Part shown: piece after piece, positions 1 to 10,310 of the stretch | Layout of the letters: each line of letters begins with the position of its first letter | Position numbering within the stretch: position 1 is the stretch's first letter | Assembly: GCF_030272615.1 (NCBI RefSeq) | Contig: NC_081407.1 | Span: forward strand, 379,833,179 to 379,897,178 | Length of the DNA: 64,000 nt | Reading direction: 5' to 3' | Origin: Cryptomeria japonica | Taxonomy: Eukaryota; Streptophyta; Pinopsida; Cupressales; Cupressaceae | Notes under the pieces: generated by a model | Databases searched by the model: none | Told to the model about the DNA's origin: nothing | What the model saw: the letters and a program-made list of their open reading frames with translations, nothing else | Program-made: the position numbers and the translations under genes

Positions 1-376
1 CCTCCTCTAATGTGTGAAATGCAAAAGTGTCTACCTTCTACTTTTTTCAATGCACAATAACACTACCTCATACACCAAGTTGAGGAGATTGAATTGTGTG
101 GACCTGTACACACAAGGTCAATGTGGATGGTTGAGAGGCACTTGAAATTTTTGAAGTCTTTGGTTCGACAAAGAGCACATCCTGAGGGCTCTATGGCGAA
201 GGGATATATGGTATGCCAGACTATGGTGTACATTATTGAATACCTTCCTAAGTTCATGGAAATGTTCCGTGTAGATCGTATTTGCGATCCCAACTCCATT
301 AACAAATTTGAAGGGGAGTACTCGATGGGGAAAGGTAGAATAAGGAAAGTAAAAGGTAATTATTCAATATTGTAGT

Positions 377-382
<6 letters not shown>

Positions 383-432
<50 letters not shown>
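383..432. repeat. (TG)25 microsatellite followed by TA-rich tract
   Basis: A run of 25 TG dinucleotides lies inside the first inferred intron of the transposase relic. An interrupted TATATG/TACATA tract follows to about 507. The His/Thr- and Ile/His-rich reading frames over it are artefacts. Confidence 0.97.
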
Positions 433-435
<3 letters not shown>

Positions 436-1448
436 ATATATATACATATATACATACATATATATGTATATATGTATATATATATGTATATGTATATGTA
501 TATATATTGTTGTTAATTTATTTGTAATCTTCAATATACTTGAGTTATAAATTTCTAGTTTTTTTTGTACAATTGCTTGAGAGTGGGATGCACTACATTT
601 GTATGCTGCAAACAATCTTGATTGGATGACTATATGGATTCAACGATGTCAACAATCTAGTTGTGCATTAACATGGGAAGGTGTGACTTCCTTTGTTAAA
701 GAAGCTCACTGTAATGGAGATTCCAGTGTTGCACAAAGGGAAATTGATTTAGCATATGGTTTAAGAGATAAACAAGTACGTATAAATATATTAATCACTC
801 ATACTATTTAATTTTTTTTCCAATTGTAATGATGTACATATTATATATGTTTGACATTTTGCAGGTGAAATACCACAAGGCTATGTGGTGCAATGGTCTT
901 AAATTTTGCATCAAAAAGTTAGATGACATGAAAAAAACTTGTGATTCTGGAACAAATGCAGTATTTCAAGTGACTAGTGTTTCGTCTAGAAGCAACATAC
1001 ATCCTCGAGTCTTAGAAAATTGATACTATGGGATTTTGGATGATATACTTGAGTGTGACTTTAGGTCCTTCAAATTAGTTCTTTTCACCATCCAATGGTA
1101 TAGGCTACAATTGAATGAAAATGATCCTGATAGAACTATTATTGAACATGATAATGGATTTACAATGGTTAATACAAGGTCATTTGAGCTAGCTGGAAAT
1201 GAGCCCTATCTTCTTCCAAGCCAATGTGAGTAGGTATTTTACTCAGAGGTTCCTCATAAACTGGGTTGGTCATTTGTTGTTAGACATGATCCAAGAGGAA
1301 GGTTGGTAAAGTATAATGTGATGGAAGAAGAAGATATCAAAGAAGTAGAAGATGACATAGATGATGATCATGATTGACAGTTAGTTGATGATGTTCATGA
1401 AGAAGAAGAAGATGATGACGATGATGATGGTGTTGTTGCTGTTGCTAC

Positions 1449-1552
<104 letters not shown>

Positions 1553-1599
1553 GTCATGATGATGAGTTGGATGAAGAAGAAGATCAATCGCATGAATGA

Positions 1600-4500
1600 A
1601 ATGTATTGGTATGTGATTAGTATATTATCTATTTGATATTGATCTCTTGATAGAAATTTATTTCACTTATATATATGGTCACATAATTAATTCATTGTGT
1701 TTTAAATTGTAATGCCATTACATAATTAGTTCATGATATCCTAATAGTAGAACCATGCCACCCATAGGAGATGGAGACAACTAGAGTCTCGGCTAGCCCT
1801 CATTTTGTGTGGCATTTTTTGAAGTTTGTGTTTATTTATTGAATGTGGACTATTTATTAGCTATGTGATGGATGGTGATTTATGATACATATGTGATGAA
1901 TTACAACATCTTTATGATGATACATATGTGACAAATTATAACATATTACAACGTGTTTATGATGATACATATGTGATTTATGATGCATATGTTTCTATTA
2001 TTACTTATATATTTAATGTATTTATTGTTTATCAAATTAAAAATGTAATGCTTATGATGCTCAATTGTTGAGGACCCTACACTTTCTAGATAAATGAAAG
2101 GTAAGGAATAAAAAAATATACAATGATTATGATGTCTGCATATTGTTCATGTTCTCTACTATGTAATTTTTAGCATACCTATCATGTAATGCTTATGATG
2201 CTCAATTGTTGGTGTTGATTACATGTATATATTTTGTGTGATTATTTCATCCTTGGTGGAAATGGGTAATTGACTACAGACATTGTCAACCCTTTTGTTG
2301 AGGACCCTGCACTTTTTAGATAAATGAAAGGTAAGGAAAAAAATATATACAATGATTATGATGTCTTCATATTGTTCATGTTGTCTACTATGTAATTTTT
2401 AGCATACGTATCATGTGATTTTTAGCTAACATAAGATAAATGAATTACAGATGAAGGAACATAAACCCCTTTGATGAGGATCCTGCATAGTGTCATGGAT
2501 CGATAGGTATAAGTCAATACACCCTATAGAAACCATTTATTAATTGCTTGCTTTCTCTTTAATAATAAGCTAGGTTTTAGCAACAATATTTTGTCAAAAC
2601 TTTGATTTTTTTTCTTATCAAAACCACATGGTATAGCTCATTCCACCTTCTTGGCCCTCCTATATGCTTTAAATGATGAGGAAGACTATTTTTATGAGTT
2701 TTTAAAACTCCAAAATTACTAGGAAAACAAACAACCCCTATTTTTCAGATCTCGACATTAGCAACAAATCTAATACATTTATCAACACTTGAGGCCCCAA
2801 TTGGACTTATTCAAATTTTAATCTCAACATCAACTTTAGGGCCAACTTCTTCGTCAACATTACCCTCATTTGAAAAATATCAACAACATACGGTGAAATA
2901 TCTATTACAAATTATTTTTCGTCTCTCCATGGAATCCTAAAATTTATTTCCTCTCACAATAGAAATCGACCCTAACCCTATACCAACTATCTCTCTCATT
3001 TGATGGAATGCAGGTACCACCAAATAGGTATTTGTCAGATCTATATTTCTCGAGCGAGGGAAATTTAGGAAGAGAAGACGAAAGTGAGACTTGTAGTACA
3101 TCTAAAAGAGGGAGATCAACTAGAGGTCAAAAGAGTTTATTTTGTTCTAGAATAGACCGACTTCCTCTGTTCATTCCTAAATATTTGTTCATTATGTTTA
3201 GAATAGACACACTACCTCATTGGGATCTATGTCAAGCTCTGACTCTCCATTGGACATTCATTCTCATAAAATGGAGTCTACTTGTAAGGTAAGTGCATTC
3301 TAAATTATATATGAAGATGGATAACAAGTATTGGGGTAAATACTAAATCACTATTTAAAATCTGTATTGCATATAATGAAAGTATAAATGCTTCCCAAGT
3401 AATCTAATAAATGAAGATTTGGCGGGATAGAGATCATGATATATGTGTTCGGTTAGCCCCTTTCTCTTCTCCTTTATTACCTCAGATAGTACATTTTCTA
3501 AAGTATGTCTTTTGTAATTGCAACTTTTTCTTCAGCCTATGTATTTTTTTCTCATCTTTCATCTGTAGGTTGCTTGGTTTCTTTTATGTATTCCACTTTT
3601 GAAGGATCCTCGCAATAGAGACCTCACATCTTTCCATAAATGTTCAAGCTTCCCAGAATCATTTCACAATAATTTTACCCCTTCACCACCTTTTCCTATC
3701 CCCAAATTACCTAATTACTCATATCCCATATGTCTTTGTACCCAAACCCTTCTTTGACTAATCATTCATGTTCCTTATGATAGAAAACTCTTTCTTCTCA
3801 CTACTAACTCAATCTAGGATTCATTTGACATCTCTCTGATCTCTTCAAACACTTATCACTCATTCTAAGCCTCATCAAAACCCAAAAAACTCTAACTCAA
3901 ATCAAGTTTAATGTGTTTGATAAGGTCGCTAAGGTCTGAGGTGTCAAAAGCAGAAAAGTGGGAAAAAGTTGTAAAAAGTGCAAAAATGCAATTTTGATTT
4001 TTGCAAATGTTGCATATGAGTTCTTAGCCATCGGTTGAAAAGGAAGTGGTTAAAATTTATAACTATCATATGGGCCTATAAATGCCTAAAGTTGGTCGAT
4101 TTTGAGTAGAGAAGGTGATGCAGAGTGACCAATGGTTCTTCAAGTACTCTTAGGGTTTCTTCATGATGTAGAGCATCATGGGAATCCATCCAAGTGTCTT
4201 AGGAACCAATTGATCCAATTCTTCATTTCAACATATCAATCATTCATTAGAGGCATTTCCCACATAACAACACTCCTTTAGCATGGAATCTATTGGATCT
4301 CAAATCAATAGATTGGATATGTTCTAAGGAAATGCCAACTCCTATCTTCAAACTCTCCAATTGATCTGGCCAACTTATGGAGTGAACCAATTAAGTTGCT
4401 AACTCCCTCACTTTAGGCTCTACAGGACCTGGGCAGGTATACCTACTCACTAGTTGTTTCTTAGAACTAATGCTTTTTATAGAAGATTCAATGTTTCACT

Positions 4501-5306
4501 TTGGTTTGCTCCCTATCTCAGAATGGCATAAGGTCCCAAAATATAGTGCTACTGATGAGTTCAAGATTGTTGTTGTAGAAGCTAATCTTTATGCTTGAAG
4601 TTTATATATTGTTACAAAATTTATGTTTCTTATTTGTGTTACCTACTAACCTTAATCTTCCCTACTCATCTCAACTTATTCCCTAGTCTCTATCTGCTTT
4701 ATCAATCCTACAACTTGAATCAAATTCAAGTGTATTCAATATGGCAAAGTAAAATATTATTTTGAGTTAATAATTGAGTAATGATCAGTGCCTATCCTTC
4801 TATTGGGTCGCAGAGTCTATGTCTTCCAGGATCCCACATATAACTCCTATGTGACAGTTTTTTAAGTCCACCCTTCCAATTGATCTATCAGTTGTCCTTC
4901 TCCCAAGTGTTTTAAAATTGACTTCTTCCACTATAATTCACTTAAATGAGTTTAACTTTCCTTTTGAAGGACCAATTAAGCAAGAAATATAAGGAACAAT
5001 TATGTTTCACATACAATCTTGTTTTTTTCAAATTGAAAATGAAAGTAACCAATTTTCCACACTGAGAAATTTTTAAAGCAACCTTATCCATTCCAGATAA
5101 TAACATAAGAGAACAGGTTAGTGAAACAACATTTATCCACAACACATGTAGAGGAAATGTAGAAGCTTGTATTGATTAAAATTTTGAACATGAAAATAGT
5201 CTTCTTGTTCATGATATCTTAATATTACAAAACTCCCCTCATACTTGTATGAGAGCCAAACATTTTCAAAATGAAAGGGTGTGCCCCTTTGAAAGTCATT
5301 AACTAA
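1600..5306. other. AT-rich stretch without recognisable gene
   Basis: Only short open frames with no recognisable motif occur here, mostly stop-rich and AT-rich. A dispersed direct repeat is listed separately. The stretch at 4170-4470 is slightly richer in GC but has no frame I can name. Confidence 0.6.
2065..2416 (+). repeat. Direct repeat, two copies of about 122 bp
   Basis: Copy one is 2065-2187 and copy two is 2295-2416, offset 229-230 bp. Both begin TTGTTGAGGACCCT and run through TAAATGAAAGGTAAGGAA to TAGCATACSTATCATGT with few differences. A shorter piece (ATGCTTATGATGCTCAATTG) occurs at about 2047 and 2190. The function is unknown; this is probably an old local duplication. Confidence 0.8.
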
Positions 5307-8300
5307 CTAAATGTCTTTTCTACTGTAATTGAGCATAAACAAATTTAACATCCCCAAATGATTGATGTATTTTGCATCCTTGTAGCAATGAACATCTTTG
5401 CTCCATCTCTTCATATCATATTCTAAATGAGAGAACTCATATACAACAAATTGACATGGGGTGCCAAGCCCTCTTCTGTGTCCAGCTTCTCATTTGCCCT
5501 ATCAATAATTCATGTCAACTCGGCTTGCCATTGTTCTAGTGACATAAGGTCAACATCATGAATAATTGAAGGCATTCGGGGTGTGTTGGAATTTTCCAAT
5601 TTCTAAATATCATTATTTAGTTCTTTACCAAACCTATGGTGTACTTCCCTGAACGCATTCCCTTCACCCTTTTCCTCTATATTCATTGAGTCTTTCTTGT
5701 TCATTAATTCCTGCAAACGCTTTTGTAATCTCATATGCTTATTTAGGGCCTTTATGGTGCCATTGTATGTACTCCAGAAATTGGTTGAGTATGACATCAT
5801 GGCTTTGAACCGATGGTTCACCACATCACTTGCAAGTTTGTTGGTTCTCCTTTTGGCTCGCTCGAGTTGCTTCACCAATTTCTCATTCTTTAACCGCCAA
5901 TAGGTTGCATCTTGCAAGGCCTCAAATGAGGATTCCTCAATTTTAGTGATCCTAAGTGTTGATTCTAGCTATAATGCTTTATCTTACCAATGTTAATTTT
6001 TCAATTGCATATTTTCATATAGGACTTTGAGTGTATGGTTTTCTCTGACTAGGTACTCAATTTGATCCTTGTTTAGCTTGGCCACATCCAGGTTTAATTG
6101 TGCAATTCTCCTTGGATCTGTTTTGCCCACTTGTTGGATCATGAGGTGCCTGAAAGCTTCATCAATGTCTATAAGGAGTGGCCTCTTATTTCTGGGGTAT
6201 AAGGCCCATAGTAATAAATCCTTCTGATTTGGATCATATCCTGAACCAAAGAATATTCTATCAATCTCGGCTGGCACAATCTATTTTCCATGGGGCTACT
6301 TCTTCAAGAAACTGTCAAACAAAAGGGCAGACTTCATCTCCCACCTGGGATAAATGATCACACCTTCTTCTTTGAGTAACTGCCTCCCCCTTTCAGGGGT
6401 CATTTCTTTGTCAATTTCCTCTTGCAGCATTTGCAAATTTTCCTCCTCATCTCTCTCTCCTGCATGTTGTCTCATTATCTTTCCCCTATATTGGCATAAG
6501 AAAGTATTAAATTCTTGTGTATGGATGAAATCTTGATCTGATATGAACTCTTCATGTTCCAAGATCCTAGTGTCATCCACTTCTTGCACATGATATTGGC
6601 CTATAGCCAAATCTATATGTTTCTCATATCCAAACCCGGGTGGAGACATATTGTCTTATGAATCAATAGGAATATATTTAGCAACTGACTGGGGAGATCA
6701 CTGTGCTATGGATTTAGTTTCCCTCACACTTTTGGACCTATTTCTGAAAACACATTGTGGAACATTATTTACAATCTCCAACTCATGTAGCAACAATTTC
6801 TTAGCTATGGCCACAGGTTCATCAATCCCCTCCAAAATTTTATCATTGATCTTCCCTTCGCTGACCTTCCACAAATAGGCTTTGGCAATTTTATCATAAG
6901 TTGCCCTTTTCTTCATTGCCTCTTCTCTTTCCATATTCCTAATAAAATAATCAATCATCATAGGGGTATGCTCACCGGCTTTCAAATTTTGTGATGCTCT
7001 GGCTCCTCATATGTAGCCTTCTGGGTCAAAGTTGGGTCTTTGTTCCCCTTCCACAAGGTGATAGTACTCTAACTTGTTTTGCAACAAATTATAACTTTTT
7101 GAACTTTTAACAATAAAATCTAAAAACACTAACAGTCCAGGAACTATTGATTGCTTTCCATGATCTATGAGATGTTTTGCACTGGCTTGAGACAATTGAC
7201 TAATAATTTCTAGATAAGAAACCCTATCTGGTACTGTCATTGGGAGCAAAAAGGGTTTTCCCTCAAATCTGTATACCCCAATCAGTGTATAATCTAGGAA
7301 GCAATACCAATCTCCCTAATTATGGGTTATTTGGCTCTGTTCATTGAATTCTTTTGGTCTTAAAAATTTCTTAATCTGTGGAGACAACGAAAAATCACAA
7401 GGGTATCCTAGCACTTTGTGCAGAGGCTTCACAAAGAATTCTTCAAAATGCATGTATTGATTGTTTCTGTATCTTTGATCCCAGACTGACAACCACAATT
7501 GAATAGGTTTACGGACTCCAACCTTATCATATTCTCTGATACCTAGATCTTTATCCCATAACCCTGTCTCTTGTCTAGCATAGAGAAATAGGTGTACCAA
7601 GTGGGAGTATTGTTTGAAATGGATGTTAATCATGTCACTCTTCATTTTTTCAAGCCCATGGTTCATAGTATCCACTAAGAAAGTGGCATAATCAAACATG
7701 TGAGGGTCTTTAGACTGAATATCTACACTGATAACCATGGTGACAATGTCCATAAGGGGAGAAGCTTCTACACTCAAAACTTGTGCCGCACAATAGGATG
7801 TATATTTAAAATATGGGCGGAACAAATTGACATAAAATGGGGCTTTCTCATCATTTGTGAACGGAATGACAAATCCTCCTAACCTTGGTCTGTGTGGAGG
7901 AATCCTCCATCACTTGTAGATATGCTCCATATTAAATTACTCTTGTGTGAGTTTACTCATATCAATATTCTCTTCACATCCCCACTCCAATTTGAACACT
8001 TTCTTAATGTAATCCTTGGTGATGCGTATCAAGGGGTTACCCATGTAGTCATAGATGACTTTTTCTTAGGGTCATACCTATCCACCAATGCATTTATCAA
8101 CTCTACGCTTACAAAGACATTGGGGACTACAAGCCACCCTAAATTCAATGTCCATAAGTTACAGTCTAGCTCTACCATGTATCTCCACACATAACTAAAG
8201 ATAAAAGGTTCATGACCTTGAATTTATGTCCAAATATCCCCTAGGTTTTTTAATTTATCTTCCAATCCCTCATCATCTGACTTGATTTTCTTTGAATGAT

Positions 8301-8451
8301 GACTTGAGGCAAGGAATTGGTCCAACAAGTCTTGGTCCAGAGGTCTCCCTTCTTTCTTCTATTGTTTAGGTTTGTTTTCGTTCCTATTTTCCTAAGGTTG
8401 GGGGTCTTTGCTTTTTCTAGCCTTGGTTTTTTTAGATGATGACACCTCCAT
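5307..8451 (-). pseudogene. Large unknown protein (about 1,040 codons), decayed
   Basis: One coding frame can be followed on the minus strand from an ATG at 8449-8451 (MEVSSSKKTK, Lys-rich) to a TAG at 5307-5309. It is interrupted by about a dozen stops and two small frameshifts, one at the T-run near 8062 and one near 5468. All blocks between 8060 and 5470 keep one frame, which argues for a single former protein. Seen in order: a basic N-terminus; a conserved-looking block with LVDRYDP, GNPLIRITKDYIKKVFKL and MFDYATFLVDTMNHGLEKMK; HLVHLFLYARQETGLW; KPIQLWLSVWDQRYRNNQY; then a long Lys/Glu/Gln-rich, probably coiled-coil C-terminal half ending in MLNLFMLNYSRKDI. I do not recognise a named family. 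The middle resembles ORF2 of element E3 (23111-26630). It may be a retroelement cargo gene, but no LTRs were found around it. Confidence 0.72.
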
Positions 8452-8807
8452 CTCAGATGTAATGCTGAAAGAACAAGGATTGGAAGAGCACTTAGTAGTT
8501 TTGCAGAGTAAACCCAATTGCAAAAGCTTTCACAGAATCACTCGGCCTTTGATCGTTTTGAGCTCCTCTCTCCTGACAAATTTATCAAACAATTGTGACC
8601 ATATCAGTTGAGTTCATCTATTACATGCAACAGTCATAAAGAAACTTGATTTGAATTTATTGTGACATGACTTGTTTAGGTTTTTGTGGGATTTTGCAGC
8701 AGAATAATTAAACTTTCCTCTTGTCAAAGTCTATTTTTGTCGGTGAATCAGATCCCGAGTTCTCATAGATATTACCCCACCTCTATTTTGGTTTCGATAA
8801 AACATTA
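8452..8807. other. Leader-like sequence upstream of the unknown gene, no ORF
   Basis: No frame or RNA is recognised. The final five bases, CATTA (8803-8807), are the left target-site copy of the copia insertion that follows. The sequence ending here (TTTTGGTTTCGATAAAA) resumes after the element at 16202. Confidence 0.55.
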
Positions 8808-10239
8808 TGTTGGCATACGTGCAGAGTATATTGACATGATAATATTGTGTTGTCATTGATGTCAATATGCTAAAGAGAGAACCAGTAATATGTTGAAGAG
8901 TGAACTGGTTTATTGAAGTTAAGCAACTAGCAAAGTGAACCGGTATAATGTTGTGAACTGGTATATATGCAAAAGGTATAGCGGTACATTTGTCCAAGTG
9001 AACAGGTATATGGAATTTTTTCTATCAAGGTTTAATATGGTATGACTACCGGTTGGTAGTCCCAGCCTCAGGGTTTCTCGTTGAAGTGTTTCGAGCCTGT
9101 GTGATTCAACCGATTGTAGATCAGATTGTGTTGCCACATCAGCCTCGTGCGTGCGAAGGATCTTGCATGAAGGGGATTGATCCTATCTACCTTGGGAATG
9201 TGCAAAGTCCCTGCAAACGGTAAAGAATGCGTGATGGGTTATCGCCTCCACGGAAGCGGTGAAGAACAAACAATGGAGAATGTCTTGAGTTCTGTTCAAG
9301 ACCATTGTATTCAAATGCAAAGTGTTCAATGGTCAGGATTGAACCGACTGAATTTCTCAACCTAAATGTTTAGGGTTTAGGGTTTATGCTACTGACCTAT
9401 CTTTTTCCTATAAGGTCGATGTTGTGTTTCATTTTGCGGTTGTTGGCAAATGTTGTGTGTGTATCTAACTGCAAAGATACGTGATTCTTGCCAAACCAGA
9501 TATGAGAATAGATATCTATAGATTGTGAGTGCAGAAGGAAGGAACTGAAGTAGATCTGCATTGGCATTGAGTGTTGTTACTAGATCATTGTAATACCTAT
9601 TGATCTCTAATCACTTCAATAGTTGGAAAATCCCTTAACAGGGTAGCTAAAACTAGCTTGATGTAAATCCTTTAACAGGGTTTAACCCTTTACCGTTTAT
9701 TCTATCCATCCCTTAACCGGGTGATCCCTAACAAGATTGATTCCTAACGAAACCTGTTGTAACAGTCTTTAACTAGACTAGGCTCTTAACAGAGTGGACT
9801 TCTAAAGAGTTCAAAAACAACTTGTGGGTATTCATCCGCACCGTGGTTTTTCCTAGTTGGGTTTCCACGTGAAAAATATGTGTGTCATGTGTGATGCCTC
9901 TTTTCATGTGATGTTTTGTTATTTCCTGTTTAGTGGTGAATCATGTTGTTCTAGTAAATTATTGTATCTCTAATGATAGATTATCTATTTATGCATAAGG
10001 ATGAAGTGGAAGTGAGGGAGTAGATTGTATGGAAAGCTAAGTGTTGCCAGTTTATGTCTTTCACAGTCTCATTATGTTTAACTGGTAGTAATCTGGTTTA
10101 GACCAGTATTAGTGTTTGTCTATCAAGTGCACTGTTTGTAGTCAAACCGGTTCAGGAAAAGTTATTGTATCTATACTGATTCAGCCCCCCCGCTCTCTCA
10201 ATACCAGTTTGGTACTCACTGTTCATCATTGAGTTATCA
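8808..10239 (+). repeat. E1 5' LTR (about 1,432 bp)
   Basis: TG...CA bounded and matched to 14634-16201. It carries a cluster of GAACYGGTAT words near 8890-9010, a telomere-like TTTAGGGTTTAGGGTTTA at 9369-9386, several CCCTTAACAGGGT-like words at about 9620-9790, and a C-rich signature before CTCTCA near 10190. It is shorter than the 3' LTR, mainly because two short tandem-like segments are absent. Confidence 0.93.
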
Positions 10240-10241
10240 AT

Positions 10242-10253
10242 TGGTATCATAGC
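10242..10253 (+). other. E1 primer-binding site (initiator tRNA-Met type)
   Basis: TGGTATCATAGC follows the LTR end by two bases. It differs by one base from the usual TGGTATCAGAGC complementary to initiator tRNA-Met in plant copia elements. Confidence 0.88.
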
Positions 10254-10310
10254 ATCCTCTAGGTCCTCTATGTTGTAAGCTTAACTGCTTGAGGGAAAGA
10301 TCCTATTGTA

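Noticed and set aside
376-615. His/Thr and Ile/His frame on the minus strand
   Set aside because: It is produced entirely by the TG and TA microsatellites in an intron.
9620-9800. CRISPR-like array of short repeats
   Set aside because: Repeats are degenerate, unevenly spaced and inside an LTR of a eukaryotic retrotransposon.
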